From Comamonadaceae bacterium (GTDB lineage: Bacteria; Pseudomonadota; Gammaproteobacteria; Burkholderiales; Burkholderiaceae_C), in the NCBI GenBank assembly GCA_947475685.1, contig CANJNC010000007.1, positions 28,783-92,782 on the forward strand: a stretch of 64,000 bases of DNA, written 5' to 3'. Of this stretch, positions 8,971 through 17,656 are shown in pieces (position 1 is the stretch's first letter; the number at the start of each line of letters is the position of its first letter). The position numbers and the translations under genes were made by a program. The notes beneath the pieces are model-generated. The model was not told where the DNA came from. It ran no database searches and saw nothing but the letters and a program-made list of their open reading frames with translations.

Positions 8971-9717
8971 ATGACGGTTTTAAACCTTCCTCAGCCTGTA
9001 TTGCCGATGGTTGAGCAAGCCGTTTCTAGCAAATCGACTACATCTTTGGCTCAGCAAGCCGTTGAATCTATCAAAGATTTGATTTTTAATTTTGACTTGA
9101 TTCCTGGGGAACGTTTTTCCGAAGCTGATCTGACTCAAAGGCTCAATATCAGTCGAACTCCATTGCGGCAAGCTTTGCAACAATTGGAGCAACAAGGGTT
9201 TTTACAAGTTTTACCTAAAATGGGATGGTTTGTGGCGCCCATTGATTTTGAGGCCATCGATGAGTTGTACGACTTGCGAATACTGTTGGAAATAAATGCC
9301 ATTGGGGGCATCGTCGATCAGGGTAAAACTGAGTTACTCGAACCATTGGCTAAATTTTGGATCAAAGAGGATAGCGAGTATTCTACAGATGGAAAATCAG
9401 TTGGAACCCAAGACGAAATTTTCCACTTCTCTATTGTTGCAAGTGCTGGAAACAAAGAAATATTAAAGATTTATCAGCAAATTACAGATCGAATTCGTTT
9501 GATCAGAAGACTGGACTTTAAAAAATCCCAAAGAATTGAAGTCACTTACAAAGAACATGCCGCCATATTAAACGCCATTCGCAGCAAAAGAAAAGCCGAT
9601 GCGCAACGCCTCATTAAGGCCCACATCAGTCAAAGTAAGATAGAAGCTAGAAAAATCACTTTGGATGAGTTGTACAAAGCAAAAAGTAGATCGTTGGAAT
9701 TGGAGAAAACTATTTAA
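8971..9717 (+). CDS. GntR-family transcriptional regulator (FadR/FCD type)
   Basis: A 248-residue regulator with an N-terminal winged helix (about residues 25-95: 'GERFSEADLTQRLNISRTPLRQALQQLEQQGFLQV') and a C-terminal all-helical FCD ligand domain containing the metal/ligand-type residues in 'DEIFHFSIVASAGN' and 'HAAILNAI'. It is the last gene of the biuret-type operon, separated from atzH by one base. I infer local control of the cluster in response to a pathway intermediate. The operon promoter lies outside the window, so no operator could be inspected. Confidence 0.88.
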   Translation: MTVLNLPQPVLPMVEQAVSSKSTTSLAQQAVESIKDLIFNFDLIPGERFSEADLTQRLNISRTPLRQALQQLEQQGFLQVLPKMGWFVAPIDFEAIDELYDLRILLEINAIGGIVDQGKTELLEPLAKFWIKEDSEYSTDGKSVGTQDEIFHFSIVASAGNKEILKIYQQITDRIRLIRRLDFKKSQRIEVTYKEHAAILNAIRSKRKADAQRLIKAHISQSKIEARKITLDELYKAKSRSLELEKTI

Positions 9718-9889
9718 TAGTACATAAGTATTCATTATAATGATTCTTTGGCTTGATTTAACCAAAGCCCCAATGATTGTCATGACAGCTATCAAGTTAC
9801 AAGGAATGAACCCGATACAAAGTTGTGGGTCAAATAGATTAGAAAATTGTTTTTTCTATGGCTATGGACAAGTCAATTGGGAGCATCTC

Positions 9890-10021
9890 ATGGGATATAT
9901 CATCTCTTTTATGTTGGGCGTCTTTGTGGCGACTGTAGGTTTTAGCAATGTTGCTATGGTGATAGATAAAACCGTGCACAAAGCGCAGGTCTATATGATT
10001 GAAAGTGTCAAATCAAATTAA
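9890..10021 (+). CDS. Small single-span membrane protein, hypothetical
   Basis: A 43-residue protein with one hydrophobic span ('GYIISFMLGVFVATVGFSNVAMVI') followed by a short charged tail. The ORF track offers 93 residues from 9740, but the extra N-terminal part has no protein-like character. ATG 9890 has 'ttgggag' just upstream, so I use that start. It ends seven bases before the convergent CvpA-like gene. Function unknown; it is real mainly on the strength of the ribosome site and composition. Confidence 0.45.
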   Translation: MGYIISFMLGVFVATVGFSNVAMVIDKTVHKAQVYMIESVKSN

Positions 10022-10028
10022 CGGGAAG

Positions 10029-10490
10029 TTATTGGTAAATTTGATCAATCAATTGAAGGGAGAGCACGGACAATTGGTATTCAATGGAGTCTAGCCACCA
10101 TTTTTCGTTTTTATAGTCGGTCAAATTCATGATAGAGGTCAGAAACAGGATCAACAATACACCTGTGATGAATCCAAAGATAGACCCAATGAATCTGTGG
10201 CCTGGTACAGCTTCAACTTGTTTAAAAATATAGCTGTGAAGTTTTCTAACCAAGTAAAAAACCAAAAACACGCAAACAAACGCACCCTCTAAGTGCACTA
10301 TCTTTTTTGTCTCAAGGCTCAACTCAGGCAAGAGTACGAAAGAAAATATACCCGCGTTGATTCTTTGAGAAATGATGTACAAAACGATAAACATCAACAT
10401 GTAGTAAGCCTGAAAAGTCCAGCCCTTCCAGGCGCCAAGGCCCATGCAAACCAAGAGTAAAACTAAAGATAAATAATTTAAGTAAGTCAT
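10029..10490 (-). CDS. CvpA-family-like integral membrane protein
   Basis: A 153-residue protein with four hydrophobic segments. The part 'GHRFIGSIFGFITGVLLILFLTSI' matches the CvpA pattern in which a Gly-rich span follows a short 'R..G..FG...G' loop, and 'WWLDS' resembles the family's C-terminal 'WW..S'. CvpA proteins are linked to colicin V production and envelope stress; no such partner is nearby. The ORF includes one extra TTG codon; ATG 10490 is the natural start. The overall match is modest, so the family assignment is tentative. Confidence 0.55.
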   Translation of the reverse strand: MTYLNYLSLVLLLVCMGLGAWKGWTFQAYYMLMFIVLYIISQRINAGIFSFVLLPELSLETKKIVHLEGAFVCVFLVFYLVRKLHSYIFKQVEAVPGHRFIGSIFGFITGVLLILFLTSIMNLTDYKNEKWWLDSIEYQLSVLSLQLIDQIYQ

Positions 10491-10892
10491 CAAACGCGAA
10501 GTTAGAGGAATATTTCTACCCTATTCTTGAAGATCTGATTCTAAGGGAAAGTACTCAATAATCCTAAAATAATGTTGAGACTCTCTTAAGTCTCAATCTA
10601 TTTTTCCAAAATGCCCTAGAAAAAATCAAAATGACTTTTGGATGTGAAGCTTTTAGAGAGAAAAAGTGGCTAAAGGGTTTATCCTGATGATTACTTGTGA
10701 TATCAAAGTACACTGACTTTTTGATTCAAATTTATTTTTTGCATACTCGATTTAATTGATACCAATGTTTTTTGGTCGATATGGTTGATTGTGCATGGAC
10801 TGATTTGCGTTGCACTTTTAGGCGTCTATAAACTTCCCCCTCTTACCCTTTTGCGGCGACTGATGAAATTTATATAGGATGGAAAGCTTTCA
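10491..10892. other. Intergenic region between CvpA-like and Bug genes
   Basis: About 400 bases without a convincing gene. It holds one inverted repeat (annotated separately) and, at its right edge, the ribosome site 'ggatggaaag' used by the following Bug gene. Divergent promoters must lie here, but I could not pick a clear -35/-10 pair. Confidence 0.5.
10575..10596. repeat. 8-bp inverted repeat, hairpin-forming
   Basis: Perfect arms TTGAGACT and AGTCTCAA are separated by six bases and followed after four bases by TTTTT. The shape suits an intrinsic terminator reading rightwards, but no gene on the + strand ends close upstream. It could instead be an operator or the end of an unrecognised small RNA. 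Confidence 0.35.
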
Positions 10893-12098
10893 ATGAAGAA
10901 TCTGGTCCAACAATGCATTGGTATGGATAGCGCCTCACATCATTTTTTGTCAACGACTTTAGCCGCTGGCTTCTTAATTTATGTTCTCCCTCTATCGACA
11001 AAGAAATTAGTTTTTCTTTCTAATTTTTCTTGGACTGCCATTATTTTACTTATTCCTTTTTTGATTCAATCTCTAAAATTTTATTCGTCTCTCAATTTAG
11101 ACTTGATCAATAAAGCATTTTTTTTAAAAACTATGAGCCTCTTTAGGCTTGCCAGTTTTGCCTTTTTGTTTTTTTACTTTGCGCCGACTTTTGCGCAAGA
11201 TTTTCCAAGCAAGCAATTCAAGATTATTGTTCCCTCTGCCTCCGGAGGTGGAACTGATATTTTGGCAAGATCGGTTGCACAAAAAATGAGTGAATTTTTC
11301 AAACAATCGGCCATTGTTGACAATAAAACTGGTGGTGGATCAATCGTCGGATCAGAATATGTGGCGCGTTCTTTGAGTGATGGTCATACCATCTTGATGG
11401 GATCCATTGCCAATATGGTGATGAACAAAATATTGATTCCCAAATTACCATACGACCCAGAGAAAGATTTCGTCTCCGTTGGATACATTTCAGCTTATCC
11501 ATTCGTATTGATGGCCAGGGCTGATTTACCGGTGAACAATCTTCAAGAGTTTGCTCAATATGTAAAAAACCGTCCGGATAAACTTTCCTTTGGGTCTGCT
11601 GGCATAGGAACTTTGCAGCATGTTTGGTTTTCCGTATTGCTCAATAATATGAATCTGCAAGTCTTACACATTCCTTTTAAGGGTGCAGCTCCGGTTCACC
11701 AGGAAATGTTAGGTGGGAGAATTGATTTCATGTTTGACAATATTTCAGCGGCTAAACAGTATGTGCTGTCAAAACGTCTTAAAGGGCTTGCTGTCTCATC
11801 CGTTGAGAGAACAAATTTATTGCCCAATACACCAACAGTCAATGAGTCTGGCATCACAAAATTTGATGGTGAGAGTTGGTTTGGACTGTTTGTGCCTGTC
11901 AATACGCCAGTAAGCGTTGTTAATAAATTTCGAAATGTCATGTCTGAGATTAATAAAGATTTAGAGTTTATTTCGAAAATTGAACGCGATGGAGGGCGTA
12001 TGCTTAACGTAACGCAGGAAAACCAAAATACCTTCCTACGTGATGAAATAAATAAATGGACGCTTGCTATACAAAAAATTCAAGTGAGTATTGAGTGA
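10893..12098 (+). CDS. Bug/TctC-family tripartite transporter binding protein with N-terminal extension
   Basis: Bug proteins are periplasmic receptors that bind small carboxylates for tripartite tricarboxylate transporters. The canonical part starts at a signal peptide 'MSLFRLASFAFLFFYFAPTFAQ' (ATG 11133) and shows 'IIVPSASGGGTDILAR' and 'VDNKTGGGSIVGSEYVARSLSDGHT'. In front lies an in-frame 80-residue extension with about two hydrophobic spans. ATG 10893 has the better ribosome site ('ggaaag' six bases upstream), whereas ATG 11133 has none. Either start may be used. The protein is closely similar in sequence to the Bug encoded at 31879-32889, marking a paralogue pair. Confidence 0.82.
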   Translation: MKNLVQQCIGMDSASHHFLSTTLAAGFLIYVLPLSTKKLVFLSNFSWTAIILLIPFLIQSLKFYSSLNLDLINKAFFLKTMSLFRLASFAFLFFYFAPTFAQDFPSKQFKIIVPSASGGGTDILARSVAQKMSEFFKQSAIVDNKTGGGSIVGSEYVARSLSDGHTILMGSIANMVMNKILIPKLPYDPEKDFVSVGYISAYPFVLMARADLPVNNLQEFAQYVKNRPDKLSFGSAGIGTLQHVWFSVLLNNMNLQVLHIPFKGAAPVHQEMLGGRIDFMFDNISAAKQYVLSKRLKGLAVSSVERTNLLPNTPTVNESGITKFDGESWFGLFVPVNTPVSVVNKFRNVMSEINKDLEFISKIERDGGRMLNVTQENQNTFLRDEINKWTLAIQKIQVSIE

Positions 12099-12152
12099 TC
12101 TCTTTGAGTTTTATTGCTTCCCATATTTTCAACTCCAACTAAAAGCCTAAAA

Positions 12153-12608
12153 ATGACACCTCACATCGATACAGACCGATTGCTTTTCCCAAAGTTGGGT
12201 ATTGTTTATAACTTGGCCAATCCGTATTTATGGACCATTTTTCGCATTCTTCTGGGTGTATGGCTTATTCCACACGGCTTTCCTAAATTGTTTGGTGATG
12301 ATGCAATACCGGCATCCAAAAACTTTGTTAATTTTGGCTGGGACTACCCTATTGTTTGGGCTTACTTTATTGGATGTCTTGAGTTCTTTGGTGGCATATT
12401 CTTGATACTTGGACTAGGTACTCGTCTTGTTGCATTGATGGTTGCGGTACAAATGTTTGTGATTTCATTTGCAGTCCTTTATCCAACTTGGGGTTGGGGC
12501 AAAAAAGGCATGGAATTCGCATTACTTTGGGGATTATTATGTTTAATTTTAGTGATCAAGGGCGGTGGTAAGTATTCAGCTGATCGCTTTTTACCAAAAG
12601 AGTTATGA
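12153..12608 (+). CDS. DoxX-family membrane protein
   Basis: A 151-residue protein with about four membrane spans. The opening 'RILLGVWLIPHGFPKLFG' and 'LEFFGGIFLILGLGTRLVALMVAVQM' are typical of the DoxX/TQO small-subunit-like family, whose members are tied to quinone-linked or redox functions in the inner membrane. The ORF track starts with a TTG at 12114; ATG 12153 is a better start because the conserved part begins soon after it. It lies 54 bases behind the Bug gene and could be cotranscribed with it. Specific role unknown. Confidence 0.75.
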   Translation: MTPHIDTDRLLFPKLGIVYNLANPYLWTIFRILLGVWLIPHGFPKLFGDDAIPASKNFVNFGWDYPIVWAYFIGCLEFFGGIFLILGLGTRLVALMVAVQMFVISFAVLYPTWGWGKKGMEFALLWGLLCLILVIKGGGKYSADRFLPKEL

Positions 12609-12883
12609 TGGAAAACTGCCAAGCTTGTCAGTAGGTCACTCAGAGTTAAAAGTCATGAATTGTTTTCTAACGAGTCGACGATTTTTTTAGTTACATTGGC
12701 CCCTTTCATTTAAAGTTGATTTTTTTGAAGCGCAACTGCGTTCTGATTTTTGAAATTAGAAAAAAGGGCGCCATAAGTAAAAAGTTTATTCAAGATCATG
12801 GTAAATTTTCCTCATGGGGTTTGCATGGTATTAAAAACAATGAATTCTTGCTAGCATGTCTGACTGTTTAGGAGGTTTTAAGC

Positions 12884-13690
12884 ATGAGCTCACAAGAAAT
12901 TCAACGCCGGAGCATTTTAGGTGCTGGAGTGTTTGCAATGGCTGGTGCATCGATTGCACAGCAAACGACATTTAATGTAAAGCAAAGAAAAACTTTTGTT
13001 CTGATTCACGGAGCATGGCATGGAGGTTGGTGTTGGTCTAGGGTTTCGGATTTATTACTTTCTCAAGGTCATAAAGTCTATGCCCCCTCTTTGACAGGCA
13101 ATGGGGATCGCTCTCACTTATTGAGTAAAGAAATCAATTTAGATACACATGTTGCAGACATTGTGAATTTGTTCAAATGGGAAGATTTAAAGGATGTTTG
13201 CCTTGTAGCCCACTCCTACGGAGGTTGGCCTGTTTCTGGAGCGCTTGAACAGGTTCATACCAAAGTTTCTTCATTGGTTTTATTGGATGCATTCAAGCCA
13301 GAAAATGGCCAAAAGGGCATTGATATTGCCTCTGAGTTCAGTCGCAAAGCTTTGGTTGAGGCTGTTGCAAAGGGCGAGGCTGGTCGAAAAGCCCCGCCAG
13401 CAAATTCATTTTCTTTGCATGAAAAAAATTGGGCTTGGTTACAAGAAAAGATGACGCCCCAACCCAATGGAGTTGCTACTCAAGCGATTCAATTGACTGG
13501 AGCTAGAGAAAAAGTTGCCAAGAAAACGTACATCAGAGCGCCTAAGTACCCACAAGCTTCATTTGATCAAGCACTGTCCCAGTGCAAAGCAGATCCTTCA
13601 TGGAAAACATTTGTGATGGAGGATACGGGCCATGATGTGATGGTTGATGAACCAGAGAAGTTGTGTGAGATCTTGTTGCAAGTTTCTTGA
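12884..13690 (+). CDS. Exported alpha/beta hydrolase (SABP2/EstC-like)
   Basis: A 268-residue serine hydrolase. The nucleophile is Ser111 in 'VAHSYGGWP', the catalytic His is His250 in 'DTGHDVMV', and the oxyanion region is 'LIHGAWHGGWCW'. The pattern 'SLTGNGDRSHL' is typical of the plant-SABP2-like esterase group. The N terminus 'RRSILGAGVFAMAGASIAQ' looks like a Tat-type signal, so the enzyme probably acts in the periplasm. It has a strong ribosome site 'taggaggttt'. Substrate unknown; an ester or amide of an aromatic acid would suit the neighbourhood, but that is a guess. Confidence 0.82.
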   Translation: MSSQEIQRRSILGAGVFAMAGASIAQQTTFNVKQRKTFVLIHGAWHGGWCWSRVSDLLLSQGHKVYAPSLTGNGDRSHLLSKEINLDTHVADIVNLFKWEDLKDVCLVAHSYGGWPVSGALEQVHTKVSSLVLLDAFKPENGQKGIDIASEFSRKALVEAVAKGEAGRKAPPANSFSLHEKNWAWLQEKMTPQPNGVATQAIQLTGAREKVAKKTYIRAPKYPQASFDQALSQCKADPSWKTFVMEDTGHDVMVDEPEKLCEILLQVS

Positions 13691-13715
13691 GTTTTAATGT
13701 TGATTTTTAACTTTC

Positions 13716-15323
13716 TTACCAAGCTGCGACTGCACCATCTGTTCTAGGCTCAGTTCCACCACAAAGAATGCCCTCATCATTTCTCCATATGATTTGACCT
13801 CTACCTAGAGCAACACGGTTGTTGTTCCAAGCAACCTCGTGACCTAGGCCTTCTAGGCCGTAGAACAAGTGCTCAGAAGTTGATCTTTCTATGGCCACTT
13901 TATTACCCTCTTTCCACTCCCATCTAGGAGCATCTAGGGATGCTTGAGGGTTCAGTCCAAAATCAACTGTGTTCATCACCATTTGTACATGCCCTTGAGG
14001 TTGCATAAAACCTCCCATCACGCCAAAGGGGCCAATGGCTTTTCCGCCTTTGGTTAAAAATCCTGGAATGATGGTGTGATAGGGCCGTTTTCCAGGTTCA
14101 ATCACGTTTGGGTGACCTGCTTGAAGTGAAAAATTATTCCCTCGGTTGTGCAAGGAAATGCCAGTTCCGGGTACAACCAATCCAGAGCCAAATCCCATGT
14201 AATTGCTCTGAATCATTGAGACCATGTTGCCAAATTTGTCTGCAGTAGATAAGTAAACGGTTCCTCCCTTTGGTGGGATGCCTGCAATTGGAATTCGAGC
14301 CTGAGAGCCAATAAGTTTTCTTCGAATGGAAGCGTAGTCATCGCTTAAAAGGTCTTTCACGCTCACTCGCATGTGTGAAGGCTCTGAAATATGAGCGAAA
14401 CCATCGCTATATGCCAGTTTAATGGCCTCAATTTGGTGGTGATAGGTTTGAAGACTGTCTCGATCAGTAAAGTCAAAACCTTTCAAAATATTAAGCGCCA
14501 TCAAGGCAACCAAGCCGTGTCCGTTGGGAGGAATTTCCCAGACTTCATGACCTCGATAATTGACAGATATGGGCTCACACCACTCCACATTAAAAGCGTC
14601 TAGGTCACTTTCTTGAATAAAGCCACCAATTTTTGACATGAATGCCGCAATTTTTTGTGAGAGATCACCCCTATAAAAGGAATTGGCTTGACTTTGAGCA
14701 ATGGAAGAAAGTGTTTCAGCGTGATGGGGAAGTCTAATAAGTTCACCAGGATGCGGAGCCCCGCGAGGAGCAAATGTATCGAACCAGTGGTGAAAGTACT
14801 CTTGGGTCAGATTTTTCTTGAATTCTTGATGTTGTTGCGTCCAAGAATATGCAATGGATGGAGAGACTGGAAACCCCTCGAGGGCCAATTCAATGGCCTG
14901 GGCGAGAGTATCGCTCAAAGCCAAAGTCCCAAAACGCTCATTCATTGCTGCCCAGGCAGCAGGAGTACCGGGAATGGTGACTGGCAGCGGACCCCATTTG
15001 GGCATTTCTTGGTAACCAAGCCCATGAACTTTATCAAGACTCAAAGACATGGGTGCAGGGCCGCTGGCATTTAGGCCATGCAAATGATCTTTGTGCCAAA
15101 TCAAAGCAAAGCAGTCTCCCCCTATCCCATTGGCAGTTGGTTCAACTACGCTTAGAGCCGCAGCTGTTGCAATGGCCGCGTCAATTGCATTTCCTCCTTT
15201 TTGGAGAATATTCAGTCCGGCTTGGGCCGCTAAAGGTTGAGAAGTCGCCACCATTCCATTTTTAGCAAAAACAGCATTTCTTCTGGAGACGTAAGGATAA
15301 TTTAAGGAATCTAAATGGTTCAT
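13716..15323 (-). CDS. Gamma-glutamyltransferase-family Ntn hydrolase (HpxW-like)
   Basis: A 535-residue self-processing Ntn hydrolase of the gamma-glutamyltransferase family. The Thr nucleophile is expected in 'PPKGGTVYLSTADKFGNMVSMIQSNYMGFGSG'. The N-terminal 'NGMVATSQPLAAQAGLNILQKGGNAIDAAIA' is typical. The version of the processing site and the 'VVPGTGISLHNRG' segment resemble oxamate amidohydrolase HpxW more than classical glutathione hydrolases. That would fit the HpxZ-like protein in the first operon, though the genes are not linked. ATG 15323 is used; the 17 extra codons of the ORF track read through a hairpin and are unlikely to be protein. Confidence 0.8.
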   Translation of the reverse strand: MNHLDSLNYPYVSRRNAVFAKNGMVATSQPLAAQAGLNILQKGGNAIDAAIATAAALSVVEPTANGIGGDCFALIWHKDHLHGLNASGPAPMSLSLDKVHGLGYQEMPKWGPLPVTIPGTPAAWAAMNERFGTLALSDTLAQAIELALEGFPVSPSIAYSWTQQHQEFKKNLTQEYFHHWFDTFAPRGAPHPGELIRLPHHAETLSSIAQSQANSFYRGDLSQKIAAFMSKIGGFIQESDLDAFNVEWCEPISVNYRGHEVWEIPPNGHGLVALMALNILKGFDFTDRDSLQTYHHQIEAIKLAYSDGFAHISEPSHMRVSVKDLLSDDYASIRRKLIGSQARIPIAGIPPKGGTVYLSTADKFGNMVSMIQSNYMGFGSGLVVPGTGISLHNRGNNFSLQAGHPNVIEPGKRPYHTIIPGFLTKGGKAIGPFGVMGGFMQPQGHVQMVMNTVDFGLNPQASLDAPRWEWKEGNKVAIERSTSEHLFYGLEGLGHEVAWNNNRVALGRGQIIWRNDEGILCGGTEPRTDGAVAAW

Positions 15324-15356
15324 TTTGGTTTGGGCGATGTGGGTTCTTTGAGATAA

Positions 15357-15385
15357 AAAAACCCCGCCTAACAATCGGGATTTTT
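15357..15385 (-). terminator. Terminator-like hairpin in the leader of the GGT-family gene
   Basis: Arms AAAAACCCCG and CGGGATTTTT pair at nine of ten positions around a nine-base loop. Read on the minus strand the hairpin is followed directly by a run of seven T. It lies 34 bases upstream of ATG 15323 and no minus-strand gene lies further upstream, so it would stop transcription entering the gene. That position suggests attenuation rather than ordinary termination. Confidence 0.5.
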
Positions 15386-15395
15386 AACCTATTCT

Positions 15396-15409
15396 AAGGA
15401 ATATTCCTT
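15396..15409. promoter_or_regulatory. 14-bp perfect palindrome, possible operator
   Basis: AAGGAATATTCCTT is a perfect 14-bp palindrome, ten bases from the leader hairpin. It could be the site of a dimeric regulator controlling the leftward gene. No regulator gene is adjacent, so the binding protein is unknown. Confidence 0.4.
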
Positions 15410-15638
15410 CACCTTTATGAGTTTAATTGACAGGTGATCTAAAAGAGGAGTAAAACTTTGATTAATTCTTAATGATTTTTGCATTGTGTGGATTTAAGGG
15501 TTAACCTCGTTTGGGAAAATCGAGTTAAAAATTATGATGAAAAGGTAAAACCATCATTTAAAAGATTAGCCCAATGTTAGTTATGAGCAAAATCTAAAAA
15601 GCACTTTCACACCATCTTTTAAGGGTTGAGTAAATCAA

Positions 15639-17303
15639 ATGAAGAAAATAATTTATATTTTATGCCTGTTTGGGGTAATGAATCTAAAGTCACAAACCAT
15701 AGAAGATTTGAATGCTGGTATAAAAAATACCGATAACATCACAAATTTTGGACTTGGATATGACTTGAAAATGTTCAGTCCATTGAAGCAAATCAATAGC
15801 AAAAATGTAAAAAAATTAGTTCCCATTTGGAGCACCAGTCTGAGCAATGAAGTGGGAGAGCATTCCCAGCCCACTGTTTTTAACGGTGTGATGTATATCG
15901 TCAATGGAAATTGGACCTTTGCATTGGATGTAATGACTGGCAAACAGCTTTGGCGAGTGCCTGTGCAGTATGAAAGAGCTTCTTTAAGGGTCGCTGGTGG
16001 CGGGGCGCTTATGAGAGGACCTGCAACCATTTTCAACGGAAAGTTATTTAGACAATCCATAGATGATTATTTATTTGCATTGGACATGAAAACTGGTAAG
16101 GAGATTTGGCGTAAGAAATTTGCCGAATGGAAGGACGGAACAAAAGGCGTGATTGCGCCCTTGATTGCCAACGGTGTTTTAATCAACGGCATGGGAGGAG
16201 GTGACACAACTGCGCGTGGATTTATTGAGGGTTATGATCCAGAGACGGGCAAACAGCTTTGGAGAACTTACACCATTCCTGCACCTGGAGAGCCAGGAAG
16301 TGAGACTTGGCCGCATCAAAATAAACCTGAGGCATGGAAATATGGTGGTGGCGCTACATGGCAATATGCAAGTTACGATCCAAAGTTAGATTTAATTTAC
16401 GTTGGTACTGGAAATGCTGAACCTTATAACCCTGAGTATAGAGAAGGTGCTGATAGTCTCTATACATCAAGCATTTTAGCGATAAGACCAAAGACAGGCG
16501 AGTTGGTTTGGCACTATCAATATGTACCCAACGACAGTTATGATTTTGACTCAACCGCTGAAAGTGTTTTAGCAGATCTTAAAATTAATGGTGAGGAGAA
16601 AAAGGTTTTGATTAATGCCCATAAAAATGGGTTTTTATATGTTTTAGATCGTACAAATGGCAAGTTAATTTCAGCAAATCCATATGTCAAGGTGAGTTGG
16701 GCCTCGCACATAGATTTAAAAACTGAACGACCTGTTTTAACGGACTTATTACAAAAGGCAATTGCAGGAGAAACGGTGAATGTGTACCCTTCAAGAGGGA
16801 CCAACGCCAGTTTAATTTCATTTAATCCAAGTAGAAATTTAATTTTTTTGAATTCTTGGAATCAAGCAAGAGTCATGAAATTTGTCAAAGCCGAGTTATC
16901 TCTTGGGAATGGCTATACGGGTGTTGAATCTGGATACTACAAGCCTAGTGATGAGCCATTTGGATACCACATGGCCATAGAACCCGTTACTGGTAAAGTC
17001 AAATGGAAGGTTCCAATCAATGAAATGTATAACTCGGCCGGTGTTTTGTCTACAGACGGTAACTTACTTTTTACAGGGAAGTTAACTGGAGAGATGATTG
17101 CTCTTGATCAAAACAATGGGCGTGAACTTTGGTCATTTAAAACGAGTTCTGGAATCAATGCGCCTCCAATCACGTACACCTTCAAGGGTAAGCAATACGT
17201 CACTATTTTATCGGGTATCGGAGGTAGCAATCCCAAGCGATTCGCTGGTGAGATGATCCCTAGTGGTGGAGCTGTATGGACTTTTGCTTTGCAGGGTAAG
17301 TAA
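15639..17303 (+). CDS. PQQ-dependent alcohol dehydrogenase-like quinoprotein
   Basis: A periplasmic quinoprotein with an eight-bladed propeller, seen as repeated 'tG...W....' motifs ('MTGKQLWRVP', 'KTGKEIWRKK', 'ETGKQLWRTY', 'KTGELVWHYQ', 'NNGRELWSFK'). It has 554 residues and an N-terminal signal-like segment. Likely Ca/PQQ ligands include Asn259 in 'VGTGNAEPYN' and the catalytic-type Asp in 'PNDSYDFDS'. The vicinal Cys pair that sits over PQQ in methanol and ethanol dehydrogenases is absent: the matching stretch reads 'GGGALMRGPAT'. Oxidation of an unknown alcohol, with electrons passed to the adjacent cytochrome c, is inferred. Confidence 0.83.
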   Translation: MKKIIYILCLFGVMNLKSQTIEDLNAGIKNTDNITNFGLGYDLKMFSPLKQINSKNVKKLVPIWSTSLSNEVGEHSQPTVFNGVMYIVNGNWTFALDVMTGKQLWRVPVQYERASLRVAGGGALMRGPATIFNGKLFRQSIDDYLFALDMKTGKEIWRKKFAEWKDGTKGVIAPLIANGVLINGMGGGDTTARGFIEGYDPETGKQLWRTYTIPAPGEPGSETWPHQNKPEAWKYGGGATWQYASYDPKLDLIYVGTGNAEPYNPEYREGADSLYTSSILAIRPKTGELVWHYQYVPNDSYDFDSTAESVLADLKINGEEKKVLINAHKNGFLYVLDRTNGKLISANPYVKVSWASHIDLKTERPVLTDLLQKAIAGETVNVYPSRGTNASLISFNPSRNLIFLNSWNQARVMKFVKAELSLGNGYTGVESGYYKPSDEPFGYHMAIEPVTGKVKWKVPINEMYNSAGVLSTDGNLLFTGKLTGEMIALDQNNGRELWSFKTSSGINAPPITYTFKGKQYVTILSGIGGSNPKRFAGEMIPSGGAVWTFALQGK

Positions 17304-17624
17304 ATGCCGAAAGAGTTTTTAATAAAAATCAAATGTAGTGTTTTTTTAATGATGGCAATATTTTTTGCTAATGTATTTGCTCAGGAAAAGACAGCATCAA
17401 TTAAAAGTGGGGAAATAATTTATGCTAAAAATTGTTCTACTTGTCATGGCAATAGGATGAAAAATCCGCAGTGGGGGATCAATTTAGAGTTGTTTCCAGT
17501 TGAACAAAAAATAAGATTTATAGACAGTGTGACTTATGGGAAAAATGCGATGCCCCCATGGGAAGATGTATTAAGTACAGATGAGATAGCAAATATTTGG
17601 TCTTATTTTTTAAGCCTAAGATAA
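17304..17624 (+). CDS. Small periplasmic cytochrome c
   Basis: A 106-residue protein with signal peptide ('FLMMAIFFANVFAQ') and one haem-binding motif C44-S-T-C-H48 in 'YAKNCSTCHGN'. The sixth haem ligand is probably Met83 in 'GKNAMPPWED'. The ATG follows the TAA of the quinoprotein gene without a gap, so the two are cotranslated and the cytochrome is the natural electron acceptor for the dehydrogenase. It is a class I mono-haem cytochrome close to the minimum size. Confidence 0.88.
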   Translation: MPKEFLIKIKCSVFLMMAIFFANVFAQEKTASIKSGEIIYAKNCSTCHGNRMKNPQWGINLELFPVEQKIRFIDSVTYGKNAMPPWEDVLSTDEIANIWSYFLSLR

Positions 17625-17656
17625 GAGATTGTTCTAATGATTAAGAGATTGAATCA

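Larger units (their letters stand above)
15324..15638. other. Divergent intergenic region with hairpin and palindrome
   Basis: This 315-base region separates the gamma-glutamyltransferase-family gene (leftward) from the PQQ dehydrogenase operon (rightward). It contains a terminator-like hairpin in the leftward leader and a 14-bp palindrome, both annotated separately. The rest is A+T-rich and shows no ORF. Confidence 0.5.
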
